From the NCBI GenBank assembly GCA_000708835.1, contig DF237189.1, positions 62,001 through 126,000 on the forward strand: a stretch of DNA of 64,000 nt, in the 5' to 3' direction. A program made the position numbers and the translations under genes. The stretch's first letter is position 1; each line of letters begins with the position of its first letter. Positions 46,260 to 59,071 of the stretch are shown here, one piece after another. The DNA comes from Klebsormidium nitens. Its lineage: Eukaryota > Streptophyta > Klebsormidiophyceae > Klebsormidiales > Klebsormidiaceae. The notes under the pieces are model-generated. The model saw nothing but the letters and a program-made list of their open reading frames with translations, did not search any database and had not been told where the DNA came from.

Positions 46260-49200
46260 TCAGAGAGGGGGTGGGAAACTTGCCTTTGCGGGTGCGGGAG
46301 GCTCCCAAACTAAGATCTGACGATCGTTGCCCCCGCTGTACATTTCCTGCAAGAAACCAGGGTGTCATAACGAGAATTTCACATACAAAAATGGGAAATG
46401 CTGAACACACTCTGCAGCATTCCTTGTACTGCATGGGATGTTAGACAGCCGATGCCAAGGCAAGGTGTATCAATTCGCGTTCCATAACGGTGCAACTTAG
46501 CATCCTCGATCGCTGAACTGTCACAAATGACGGAATGACCTAAAGGCATCTCAATCCACCTTAACTGGGCTTACTGAAAAGAGCACCCAGTTCTAGGTCT
46601 TGTCTCTTCGGAAAGGCTATCCTGTCCTTTTGTCACTGGCTTACTCAAAACATCAATCACCGGTCGCACAGTTCAGCCTTCTTGCATAACCAAATACGGC
46701 GGCCAACACGCACTGGTTGGCAATTGTGCTCCAGATCCGCTCCGCCAAACCCAAAGAGAGGGGGATACCTCGTCGAGAAAGAGGGAGAACAGCAGCCCGC
46801 GGAAAGAACCGTTTCTGCGAACTGGCTCGTTCTCTGTGACCAGAACATCTCTGTTGACCAATGTGGATGATACACAAGCGTCTATTTCACCATAAGTCTC
46901 TGAACGGTTACGATGATCCCACCTGATCATGTGCCTGGAAGGTGCAGCAATTTACCCCCTCGAAGTGGCCCCGGAGCGTGGCGTGCGGCTCCCCGGACCA
47001 TACGTCGAACGCCTGCGCGATCGAGAAGAGCAAAAACCAGTTGGAAAAGGCATGCATGATTGTCGTCGGTAGAAGGCGCGTTTGCAGGGAGAGCAACGAG
47101 GCGCAGTGCCCCCCCTGCGACATTCTTCGCGACGTATCAAGAAGGAATCAGCGAATAAGGGCAACAAAAAGGAAAGCTTTTTGACAATGAAGAGCAGGAT
47201 AAGTGGCATGGCTGACGGAACCCGCATGCGCTCCCTAACCTCAAAACCACTTTGCCATGCGAAATATGCTCCCAGAAAAGAGAGCGGGAGGCACTGGGTC
47301 AAAAAGGAAGAACCAGCTGCCGGGACGACCATTTCAGACCCTTGTAGTGAGGAGGGCCGGCATGTATCACAAAAGAGAAGGAACGCAGCCGTTTGTGACG
47401 ACACTAGGTTGGGGACTTCATTGACTATAAGGAAGGCCATCAAACGGCCGAAACCCAGATCCAACGACATGACTTGCGACAGTGCCGTCGTCACTTTCAT
47501 TCCTTCCTCTGCTAACGTCGTGGAGCTCTGTGAATACCCCCCCAGTCCTCCTCGGACTTAAGGACGAAAAACTTGTCAACTCCCAGACCTATAGCCCAAG
47601 CTTACGCCAGGGGTCCCTCCTATCGATCATCGAGCCCCGGCGATTGCCGTTCTTAAAAAACTGGTCGAGACAGGATAAGCATACAGAGACAAAAACAGCA
47701 GAACCCGAAAATACTGCCAATCCATTCCATAGGATGCAAATTAACGGGCGAGAAGTCTATCTTATCACCACGCTTGCGGAATCCACAATCATGATAGATG
47801 AGTGCGGACGGGGTGCGGACCTGGATGACGCTGCCGGACGGTTGGTACACGTGGCTGCTGTCCGGAGAGACGGCGATCTGTGTGCCCCTGTTGGCTTTGC
47901 CCCGGGTCGTCCGGTAATTTACCAGAGTGTTGTTCCCGGTCTCAATGTCCCACAGTCGCAAACGGGAGTCGGCACCTGGGAGGAGGAAAAAGCTCAGAAT
48001 CAAACAGGTCTCGCAGCTTTTCTTCTGAAGTGCCCTCCGAAGCTCAAGCAGTCGCTTGCGAGGACCAGAAGAATGTCTCAGAAAGTAGTATAAACATGCG
48101 TTTGGGTCTGCAGAATCGTGAACGGCATTGAGGTGATCTTGATATGAGGCTAGGAGTAAGGTGACATTGGAAAGCTTGCGCGGAAAGCACCCTACTTCTT
48201 GAGCAGAATCAGGCCGCTTTTCATGTTGTTGCAACTTCAACATTTGGTGTCGCTCCATTGACAGAACATTGGCCGCCGGGTCACACTGGTTGGAACTTGG
48301 AAGCAGAATATCATGCCCGGGGCCACTCGCCAGCAATTGTGCCAGTTATAACCTCTTTCGGATTTGGCAGGTGTTTTTCGCGTCTTGCCCGTCGCATCTT
48401 CGCTGCGTGACCTTTTCAACAAAGACGAAAGCTCTCTACTGCAACGAAAAGTGCTGCAGAACCATTTTCCAGATTCTTGAACCTATCTTAATGGATTCGA
48501 GCCTTCGATCTTGGTCTTCAAAAGCCATCAAAAACGCTCAGCAGTCTCCAACAAGTGAGTCGGCTCCACAACGTGCGCGACTGCCGGAAAGGCATCTCAG
48601 ACCGCAGACCTTTCCGAGCGGCTCCTGAGACTTCTGTGGCTAACAAAAAACCGCAAACGCAATTTCTTTCTCGCTCCGACGAAGGCGCATTCCTACTTAA
48701 GCTGAGCACTCACGATCGGTCTCGGAACCCCCACGCACCTGTGCTGAACAGGTACTGCCCGTCCGGCGTGCCCTGCAGTGACGTCACAGGGGCGTCATGC
48801 GCTGACGTGCGGTCCAGCGCTGACGCCATCCCCGGGTGCAGCAGCTGCGGCCGGTCGGGGGCGCCTCTTCGCTTCGGACCCCGACCTGCGTCAGGCACAC
48901 TGGCTTCGCTTGAGCGCACAGAACTGAGAATTGGAAACCGCTAACGGACTGGCAAGAATGATTCGGTTCGGGCCAGTCCACTGTGGAAGGCTGTGCTAGA
49001 AACAGGCGAAGTTGCGATGATGGAAGGTTGGTGTAGACTGGCTTCGCTAGCACGTAAAAACAAATTTTCAAGACCGCGAACGTAATGGCAGAAACGGTTT
49101 TGTTCGAGCCACTCTACTGTAGAAGGCTTTGCGAGGATTTGCAATGTTGCGATGATGGAAGGTTGGCGCAGCGGTCGGTCGGGAGCTTTCCGCCTCGGGC

Positions 49201-52200
49201 CTCGGGGTGCAAACACGGAGAGACCTCACGACCCAACAAGGGGATACTACGCGCCAAAACTCGCTGCGTCATAAGACACCAGCTGCCTTTTTTTGCAACA
49301 AGACCTGAAGGGTCTTTCTTTTGCTACTTCTGCGGTAAAACCAGCCCAGAACACAGGCAGAGCCCCGAGGACTGAACTCAATCTGCAGGGACGCTTTCTT
49401 CGTGCGTCTGAGAGCGTCTCGTACATCGTGCGACTCTCAGGGGCTTCCAGAAGGCTCATCTCTGGGCAGCCAGAAAGCCAAACGGCAAGCATCTTATTGC
49501 TGCTGACTGAAATGAAAGCAACAGCCGAGCACTTCCCGAAACTAACTTCACGGTGGCAGAGCAGTCGCCAACAGACAGTCTATCACGGGCCAAACCACAA
49601 AGCTGCCTGATAGCAATTTTGGGCAGACATTCGCAAGAGCACTACTGTAGACCAAAAAGAACCAGCCCACCAACCAACGAAGTTGGCCAAAATAGCCACC
49701 TGGAGCAAATCGGTCGCCGAAATCAGGCCGTTCGATTACTCGAACGCGGCCATCGGACGACCCAGACTGTGGAACCGGCCCAGGTTGGACGCGGGACCCG
49801 GCAACCACTTTCGCGCAAACTTGCAGTATGACGCCGTCTTACAAAAGCTGTTCAGTCTCACCTTCCCGCTGTTGAAGAGCGTTCGGTGGATCCGTACGCG
49901 TGTCCTGTGGTCGAGGGGGCGGCCGCCGCCCCATCTGGGTCTTGTGCTGGTCCAACACCTTGAAGCAGCCCGCACTGCACAAGAGAGATGGGAGTAGTCA
50001 TTCTCTTCGGCTCCCTAATAAGACAAAATATTTCGTATTGATGCTGAAATATACTTCGCAATAGCTTCATTATATATACTTCGATTGGATGCTGAACTAT
50101 ACCTTGAATGGATACTGTAAACTTTATCTCGAATGGATGCTGAAATTTACTTCCGAATGGATGCTGAAATATACCTCGACTGGACGCTCAGTTGGCTCGA
50201 TCGGGACGTGGGCAGAGAAGGTTCTGACCTGGGACAGTAAAGCCAAACACGCAATTCTCGAGCTTCAGAATTGGAGCGTGCAGATAGGAGCTGCAACATC
50301 TGATCCTCCACATGAAGGGGCCCAAAAGTCCGGATTTCCCAGATTAAGGGGGCCGAAAGTGTGATTCTTCCAAAAAAGGACGCCCAAAAGTATAATTGTT
50401 CCAAATAAGGGGCCCCGAAAGTCTGATTCTTCCAGATAAAGGGGCCTGAAAGTCTGATCCCCCACGTGAAGGGGCCCAAAAGTCTCCGCGCTCACCGCCG
50501 GATGTCCCAGAAGCGGATGGCGCCGTCGCACCCCCCCGTCATGAGCACGAACTCGCTGGAGAGCGACCACGTGACCGCCCAGACCGCGTCCCGGTGGCCC
50601 GCCAGGCTGTGTGCGAAGCCGCCGCTGCTGACGTCACACAGGCGGACCCGGGTGTCACCGCTGCCAACTGCACATAATGACGGCTTTCATCCCCTGCTTA
50701 TTCGCCTTTTCTGTGCCAATCGCTTCCTTTCATGCAATGCTTTCAGGACCGCATTCCTGGTATTCCCACAAGGGTCTGGAGCCCTGACCTCGTCGATAAG
50801 GCACTTGGTTGAGCATCCCAATCGCTTGTCGTAGCAGGCTTCGTCGCATCATTTTAGATACTTTGATGATTGTAATGAAACAATGCACGACGCAATCGCG
50901 TAGGACCCCGACGATTTGACGGAAAGGAAAAAGAAAGTTTGCGCTGGTATTACACTCTATGTGGCGCCGAGTATGAGAAACGCTGGGACCTTTTGATATG
51001 AGGATGGTGTTGCAAAACGGCCCAAAAACGCAAAACGCATGTCTGAACAGTTGGCAGCCAAAGCGAGGCGTTCTATGACGGGGCGTGAGTGATGCTAGTG
51101 AGCACTGAAAACCACGGGCTCTGGCAGAATACCGCAAACTTCAGACGGCCGACAAAGACGAAACGAGGAGAAGAGGACAGCTAAGTCTTGAACCCTTTCA
51201 TGGAAGCGAGCCTGCTTGAAAAGGCAACTGGTGCACCTAACCATCTCTTCGCTTTTGCCCATCGCTCCAAATGACTCTCAAAACCAGATTGTAAGCTGAA
51301 CAGATTCACACTACTCCTTGACCGATATCAGGCTGGAAATTTGTCATGAAGGCAGAACAGACTCAAGAAGTCAAACCTGTCGGGCTTTTTCCTTATTCAC
51401 ACGGTCCAGCAAAGAAAAGCAGATGGCTTGCTTCTTTGTCACAATCGCGAGAAGGTCCCGAACAATTCGCTAGTCGTTTTTTCGCAACAGTTCACGGCAG
51501 CCCAAGAGCAGACTCTATGAAGTAAAGTTCTGCCTCTGGCGTGATAGCTCACCAGCTATGAGAGTGTGGGTGACAGCGACTGGAGACATGGCGACGGCAA
51601 ATACCTTGGCGGGAAGACTGAACGTCATCTCCACCTGGAAAACCATCCTAGCTTAGTATTGGGTTGCGCCAAGAAGATCAAAAGTATAAGACCGCAGGAA
51701 AAAGAAGTGGAGGTAGTTGCTAGAATGACCTTCATGACACCAGGTGAGGGGGTATCAGCAAGAGAAATTGTACGGGTAGGATCCATCAGACATTCTTCCA
51801 GGATATGTTGCAGCTCAGATCGCTGCTCCGTTTGCGTGACCATTTGAAGATACACCAAGCCACAAGGGCCCAATCATAAAACAACAGCTGCCTAGAATGC
51901 TTAGGCAAAACCGTTGAATGTGGATTCAGATGCCAACGGCAGAATGTCACCCTTGTAAGGCGTTAAGGAGATACCCTGTAGAGAAATCAGGAGGCTCAAG
52001 GGTTGTCTAGGGTAGTGAAGCAGTGCCCGCCTAACTCCAACAAGGGGAGGATAGGAATCCCCGCAGCGTGACCTCAGCGGTTTTATTACGCAAAAATGTC
52101 GAGATCTAGACACAGAGTATGCTTGTTCTTCAAGCTCCAAAGCAAATGGTTTCCAGAAACTGGTGCCAAGAAGGCGTGGCAAGCTCTCACCTGCAACGTG

Positions 52201-53796
52201 TTCGTATCCCAGCATTTGACCGTGTCGTCAAACGAGCCCGACACGAAGAGGCCAGTATCAATTGGGTACCATGAAACGGACGAGACGGCGTACTGGTGGG
52301 CTCCCTCCGTCCTCCTGCTCAGAAAGAAGCGCACCGCCTTTCTTGAGCGTTTGCAGAAACTCAAAAAGAGGGAGCAGCTCCTTTGGTCGACGGGACAACA
52401 TGAAAGAAGCTGCCATAAAGTTGAACCCATCGTTCTTGATAGCACCTGAAGCTCCAAATAAAGTGGGTGGTTTGGCGTCGAGGCAATATTTGCTCAATCC
52501 AGAAGGGTGGGTAAAGTATCAATCTACTCTTCCTGAGGTATTCAAACAACTTGTCAGTTTCGGTCAGTCATAAAGAATGAGTTACCACGCACTTGTGTTG
52601 AAGAGCAACTACATTTTGAATCGTCAATCTCCAACTGAGCTTTATGAAGTCTGAAGGAAAGGTGCACTTCACTACAGTGTATCTGTTCACCGATGGTAGC
52701 CTCGCAGCCCCCACGAACGTGCAAGACAAGCAAATGAAGTCATGGTCTCAAGCTGGATACAGTAAGCAGATCAGCCAGTCCGCAGAATGTCAAGAATCAG
52801 AAAGAACCAACAGCGTCTGCCTAGCTGGGCACCCTGTCTAAGCTTTAACTACATCTTCGAGTGTGGTCGCAACAATTCACACTCGACCTTGCAAAGAACA
52901 ACGTTGCTGCATCAAGCATTGCAATGAGTGGGCTGAGAGCATTCAAGAGCATTCCTTTGTGAAAGCTCGAATCTACCAAATGAGAGGGCGCAAGAGCAGA
53001 GCATCGCTCACTTGTCAATTTTGAACAGGCGTTCATGAACTGCGGTGCCATCTTGTTCATACTTGGTGGGGACCTGAGTGTCATGGACAGCGAGCGAACC
53101 GTCCGAGGCCCCCGATAGCAAACTGCAGCAGGAATTAACCAGGGTGAAGAAGGGGGAAAACAGAAGGGTTCATGAGCACTGTGTCTATATCAACACAAAA
53201 ACCAGAAGAGCGTGGATAAATCATACTCGAGATTACCCTAAACAGGTTGATGGTAAAAAGGTTGGTAAAGTGCCTGCAAAGTGAGGTTGGGAAGACCTCA
53301 AACAGAGCAGCATTGGCAAGAGTGACCGATTCTCCCACAGCCGAACGAGAGCTTAAATGCATTTCTCCAAGTTATCATGCCACTCTTCCACGTTGTAGAC
53401 TGGTAGATCACAACGCGCTAGCTGTCTTTTCCTCAATACGAAGACGGTGGTCCTATGTAGAACCGTGGTTTGAGGACCTGCATGCATGCACTACCCCTCC
53501 GTTGTTCCACCACAAAACCTCCAAAGCTTCCTCGCCCAATGCATGACTCTGAGCCCAAGCCAGACCACCTATTACTCGCAAAACCATCTCAATCAGCAAA
53601 CAACGACTCAAAAGCATACTCACTACCGCTGCTCTGTATTGTCCACCTGCAGGCTGGTGACACCACTCCTGTGGCCGCTGGAGATCTCTTTGCTTGTGGA
53701 CAGATCCAATGCGAGCAGCCGCGACTTGGCGATCCTCGCAGCAGTCACTTGGGGCTTCTCAGAGCCTGTCTGGCGATCTTGCAAATGCTTCCACAT
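46260..53796 (-). CDS. ERCC8: CSA/ERCC8-like WD40 DNA-repair protein
   Basis: Nine exons on the minus strand: 53796..53624, 53122..53012, 52314..52191, 51634..51553, 50667..50496, 48866..48739, 47975..47821, 47012..46923 and 46346..46260. All phases close, giving 373 aa. CSA is the substrate receptor of a CUL4-DDB1 ubiquitin ligase that acts when RNA polymerase II stalls at DNA damage (transcription-coupled repair). Matching segments in order: MWKHLQDRQTG, RYLLSGASDGSLAVHD, SWYPIDTGLFVSGSFDDTVK, WDTNTLQ, MSPVAVTHTLIAG, GHRDAVWAVTWSLSSEFVLM, IRFWDIRR (the WDxR box that contacts DDB1), RLRLWDIETGNNTLVNY, RGHFEGVNCCTF, GGNDRQILVWEPP. These form a seven-bladed propeller. The C-terminus is shorter than in human CSA (396 aa). 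The intron after exon 5 carries two minisatellites, and the exon 6 acceptor (AAG) is the least certain boundary. Confidence 0.93.
50040..50195 (-). repeat. minisatellite, ~28-bp unit, in a CSA intron
   Basis: Five to six imperfect copies of a unit near GAATGGATGCTGAAATATACCTC (plus-strand reading, about 27-28 bp). It lies in the intron between CSA exons 5 and 6. Confidence 0.8.
50310..50490 (-). repeat. minisatellite, ~36-bp unit, abutting a CSA splice donor
   Basis: Five imperfect copies of a unit near GGGGCCCAAAAGTCTGATTC followed by TTCCAGATAAA (plus-strand reading). The last copy ends within a few bases of the exon 5 donor (GTGAG at 50495-50491), so in the transcript the intron begins directly with the array. 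Confidence 0.85.
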
Positions 53797-54525
53797 GGGA
53801 CCCTTCAATAGTGCTCCCTGGGCTGCTTGGAAGCGCACCTTGTAGTAGAAAGCAGGATGCTTCGCATTTCTGCCGCCCCAAAACACGAGGCACATGGCCC
53901 GCATCAATCGAGTTTGATACAGCTTCAGCCCATGTTTTCCCGATCACGTGTGTCGTGCATTCGTCGACTCAGGCTACACGGAACCCGTAAACGTTACTGG
54001 CGATTGCACGCGGCGACTGGGGGCAAGTCTTCAAGCCAGGATTTCCGGAAACGTTTTGGCGTTCGGACTCAAAACCCAATTTGGCATGTCGACTCAGGAA
54101 GTGAAGTCGCCAGGGGGATCCCGCGAGATCACTGGCAACACGTGGCAGGATTCACGCCTGGCAGCCTGAGCTAGTAATGCAAAGATGCTTCGCGAGCCAG
54201 TTCATTTGTGTTCCAACATTGGGATCTGCTGACAGCTCTACTTACATGTGTGGACGGGACGTCTGCACCGTCAAGGCCTGCGCACATCATGTTGGCTCCG
54301 CCAAACAGTTACAGCTTGCTTTAACGATACAATGCATACCCTCAAGCCATTTGCAATACATGGGACTTGATGATGTGCCAACTCCTGCTAGCGCAGCATG
54401 GCCGGACAGCCGCGACATAGATTGATCAGCCCAAAGTAGCAATGTTCTCTGATCAAAAATAAGGCCTAGAACGAGTAAAGACGTATCAGCATGTAGCTGA
54501 ATTTCCTAGCAACGGCGCCGCCATA

Positions 54526-57500
54526 TCATCCGACGCCGGGCTCCTTGTCCTTCTTGTCTATCAAATCGTTCACTGCGAACATGTAGAGCTCTTTATGAAG
54601 TGCCTGCCACTCGGCGGCCTTCCTATTGCTCTCCTCGACCTGAGAGAGGAGCCGGCTGCGCTCTTCATGTGCCGTCACGAGAGCCTGGTTTTGCTGCACA
54701 CGGGGAGGAGATGCGCGTCAGCTTGATGCTCTTCATTGCATATGGGCTGTGCGTGCATAGAACCCACGAAGTGGACTAAAATGCTCAAAGAGAGCGAAAA
54801 GGTTGCATCAGTGAGACTTGGTGCAAAAGACGGCTGTTTCTCGTGTGCCCCAGCGAGCTACCGCAAGAAATGAAAGACCCATCCCGGAAACAGTTTGTGC
54901 AGTTGAGCAACGCAAAAACCAATGCCGCCGTCATCTCTTCGATCTGCCGGCATCGCTCTCAGTCGCACACTCAGCTGCACAAACACGGATTTGCACCCCC
55001 ATCTATATCATCCTACCAAACAGCCTTTTTGCCATTGCAGGACCACGATCAGGATCCGAGCCCGCGAACACCATCCCTACCTGCATACTGGCCGCCAGGC
55101 GGGCTAGCGCTCGAGTCCCGTAGCTCCCAGCCTCCGGTCGGGGTTCCGAACCGGGCAGGATGACCAGCGGGCCTTCCCACGGCGAATCGCCCGGGGTGGT
55201 CTGATCAGCCCCGGGGTACTTTCGGAGCGCGGCAAAGGGGTGCAGGGGCCGCTTCCGGTTGTCGGCCGAGAAGAGGTTTGGGGGCTTGAGCAGAACGAGC
55301 ACGTTCGTCACCGGGCCTGCACGAGTTTGATGCGATTGCTCAGTCTTCAATCTGGCGTAGAGATTTGTTGAGACTGCCTAGACGAAGCGGGTCTGTTGGC
55401 GAGATACTTATTAAATGCACCACCTTGGTTGTATTGTAATAAGTCCGTGCAACGGTCAAGGCTACACGGATTCGCGAGCAGGAGCACAAGGAACAGAGGA
55501 CCGGAACGGACGTGTTCACATTGCAGAGCACTTCAACAACACCTTGTCGCGTCAAATCCCACATAGATGTTTCTCCTGAAAGGCAGGCACTTCCAAGCAG
55601 ACGCCACCAGAATACTTTTAGCAGCGGGCGCTCCGGCAAAGACGTCTCCACAACGTCTCTTTTGAGCAGAATACGCGCCAACCAGCAGGGAGAACATTGC
55701 AGAGTATGAACGAAAGAGTCAGTGGTGTGAAAATCGGCACGCACCTTTGCCGTGCTGCAGCGTCCGCAGCTGCTGGCGCCCATTCACATCCCACGCCCGC
55801 GCGGTCCCGTCCTCGGACCCGGACACCAGCGTCGCGCCGTCCGACGACACCGCGAGTGACGTCACCGCCAAGGAGTGCCCCATCAGCACGCCGTCGGCCC
55901 CGGTTTCGTCGTCGAACGAGCCGCTGCCTTGCAACGAGAGCGCGAAGATTCGACCGTCGCTGCCGCCGGCGTAGAGGAAGTACTCGGCGGAATCCGCGGT
56001 GATGGAGTAGAGGGCGGTCGGGAAGACGACGGAACGGAGGAGGGAACCGAGAGCGACGCTCCAGATCTGGAAAAGCGTGAGCGTTATATTGAAGCACGTT
56101 CAACCAATCTGGCCACTTGCCCCGAATCTGTGAAACCGATGATCCATTAAATAACCCAGGTGCTTCAATCAAATGACGGCCCAATCTTATGAATGAAACT
56201 GGCGGTCGATCTGAAAGACAGTGTAGTATGAGCCGCGAGGTTTATGGCGGATCGTAAGCAAGGGTGTACAGAGAAGTCACAGCAACTGATTAAAGACAGT
56301 CTTTCTTTGCTTGCTGGCATTGAGGATGGACGCACGGAAACGCGACACGGATTGTTTCGAAAAGCAGCGACAGGAACGGCTATGCAGCAATCGGAAAATG
56401 TTCTCAAACCGGGCAGAATCAGATCCTAAACCAGGAATCAGATCTACTCAATCTTGCTGTGCTTAGCGAGGAGAAAACTTCTCTGAGCAACACCTGCAGT
56501 CCACAAGGATGGCGGCAAACAATCTAGCCCTTTGGCGTAGATACAATACATAGAGTTGTTTACCAGTTGCCAACAACGAAGCAGTGTCACAACAGAATAC
56601 CTTGCCTTCAGAGACGAGTCTGATAGCGACCTACCGGTGGAAGGCTCAATCGACTGACTCTCTTCGAACAGCAGAACACTGCCGAAAAGCAAAAGAAACG
56701 ACGATGAAGCACCCGGGTAAACGAACCCAGCAGTATGCAAACTCAACGACAATTCGGTAGCGCAGTGGGTTGGTTCTGACGAGGGTAAGCGTTCCAGCAC
56801 TTTGAAGGAGGGTGACGTGAGCTGGCGGATGCTTGAGCCCAGCACAGAAGGCGAAATAGCACCCAAGTCTTTCAAAACGAGACCGGCTCGAAACGACAGC
56901 CATCTCAAAAAGAAGCTCGCTAAATCTATCATGAGATTGTCGAAGAGGGCATGTGCTCCCACAAGGCTCTGGCAACAAGAATGTTCAAGCGATCCTCGCC
57001 TGCCTTTGATCTTGATGTCAGGTGATCCTGCGGGGCAAGCAACATAGCTAAACCCGGATGAGGAAGTGGACGGTGCACACGCATTCGCCCAAGCTTTTCG
57101 TAGAGGCCATAGGCGTTGATAAAGCGGAGCCATCCTCACCTTGACTGTGTGATCCAGGGACGACGAAAGCAGGACCGCGGAAGCGCCCCCCGCTCCAGTC
57201 CACAGCCCGGTTACCGGCAGCGTGTGCTCTGACCAGCTGTACAGTGGCCGCTGGGAAGCGTCACCGCTGAGGTCAGCACCGCTCAGGACTCTGCGAAGAA
57301 GCGGAAGAGTGTTTAAGCGGCCTGATCGTAAGTGTGAGTCGCAATCTGTCTATCTGGACATGGGTAGCCCAGCAAAATGTAGGCGACTCCCCATATTACC
57401 TAAATTTGTGCAATCACCGAAAGCATCCGTGGAACTGCGCAGACCAGTGTAGGTAACACATTCTTGCTCTCAACGACTATCACTGGAGTGGGCCTAGTCT

Positions 57501-59071
57501 CTGGCTCCAGGAACTGAATCCGTGAACCTGCGCAGAGCAATTTAAGTGGCACAGTTTCGCTTCAGAAGACCACGATTGGAATAGGCTCCTGCTCAAACCC
57601 CAGTAAATTCCTCACATGCAGGTTTTCAGAACAGGGATCGTTACTTACTTCACCAGCGGCCAAACGCTGACGATCCCATCCTCGCCCCCCGAGAACAGCA
57701 GCGAGCCATCATCCGAGAAGGTGAGGCACGTGACCGTTTTGTAGTGGCCCGGCCATGACCGCAGCAACTTCCCCGTTGATACTTCCCACAGATACAGCCT
57801 GCCGGAGGCGCCCCCCCCCGCGATGAGATTTCCATCCGGGGAGCTGGCGAGGGGCGTGATCTGCTCTACCGGATAACTCTTGTGCTCGATGCCATTCTGC
57901 AAGAGAGGGAGCAAGGAGGATGCTGTGATGAGATGGCAAATTTGCGACTATCGGGTCGAAATGCTTGTGCGAATCAGGGACTGGACTGGCATTGAGTATG
58001 CTGTTCAACGGGCAGATGTAAATTTCATTGTACCACTATCCAACGGCAATTGTCCCGCTTGGAGGGAACCTTCGATCCGTCCAGTGTGAGGGGACCACAA
58101 CCTTGTCAAAGTGATGTGGTGGTCTGAGCGCCTCTCAAAATTTCTTGAAGAGGTAGGCTCCCCAACAGAATGCTGTAACCTCAAAAAAAAGTTTCCAATA
58201 GACAGTGTGGCAACAAGCCAGGCAAGACTACTCAGAACTTTTTCTGTGAGGGAATGCTCAAGGAGTAAGCTTCAAGGTTTTCGCAATGTTGGAATTGGTC
58301 CGGAAATTGGGGCCCATAATAGAAGGCTATCTGCCTTTCCAGAGAGCTGCATAGATGATCTGTTACTAAGCTTCCTGGATGACTCCATCATATCTGGAAT
58401 GATAGCCCCAAAGCCCTTACAGAAGAGCCCCACCTTTTGCCAGGTCCAGGAGAAGATAGCCCCCCCTTTCTGCAATTGGCTGGCGGCAAAGTGATCGTCC
58501 CCAACAAGAGTCAACCCGCCTCTGCACAAACCCAGAACTTTATTCAGCAGGGGACCTTGACTGTTTCAGCGCCAAAAGTCCAGTTTGAACCGTCATGTCT
58601 CCAAACATAGATACGAGAACGGTGAGCTTGCAAATCGTGCCCGCAAAGACTGAGCCCAAAAGAAACTAATGCCCACAGGACATTCCACCGTGTTTCAAGG
58701 GGCATTGCTCTTCAGGTGAACAAGGCATGTTTTTGGCCATCTTTGCTTCGACCACCACTCCCATCACAGCCCTCTGCATCCGACAAGCCCATGCTGAAAC
58801 CTGCCGCTTCAGATAATGATTCTAAGTGTCCACTTCTTACAGGCGCCGGCACTGCCAGTCCAAAGCCATTGCTAGCTGGACAAGTGCCAAACAATGCACC
58901 ACCACAGGGCATAGATCTGGACAGCAGCTGAGAGCTTTCTGAAAGTTCATCAACTCACCTTCCACTTGATGAGGTTTTGAATGAACCAAGTTCCGTTCCC
59001 AGATTCAGGTCCCAAACGCTGATGTTTGATTCAACAGCTGAGGCGATCAGGACTATATCGGAAGCTGCCAT
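54526..59071 (-). CDS. WDR18: WDR18/IPI3-like WD40 ribosome-biogenesis protein
   Basis: Seven exons on the minus strand: 59071..58959, 58521..58434, 57896..57649, 57290..57140, 56066..55745, 55316..55081 and 54693..54526. All phases close, giving 441 aa. IPI3 (yeast), WDR18 (animals) and RID3 (plants) form a complex with Rix1/PELP1 and Ipi1/TEX10 that matures the pre-60S subunit in the nucleus. Diagnostic parts: MAASDIVLIASAVESNISVW, DDHFAASQLQKGGAIFSWTW, AGGGASGRLYLWEVSTGKLL, WPGHYKTVTCLTFSDDGSLL, LLSSSLDHTVKIWSVALG, GHSLAVTSLAVSSDGATLVS, GSEDGTARAWDV. A linker beginning KGPVTNVLVLLKPPNLF follows, as in the family. The C-terminus is a coiled coil (EERSRLLSQVEESNRKAAEW) with the family's ELYMFAVNDLI ending. 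The start ATG opens directly into the first blade. It lies upstream of the CSA gene on the same strand, but the two are not close paralogues. Confidence 0.93.

Noticed and set aside
46260-59071. CSA and WDR18 genes as a recent tandem duplication
   Set aside because: They share only the general WD40 fold; the exon structure, phases and sequences differ, and each matches its own ancient family.
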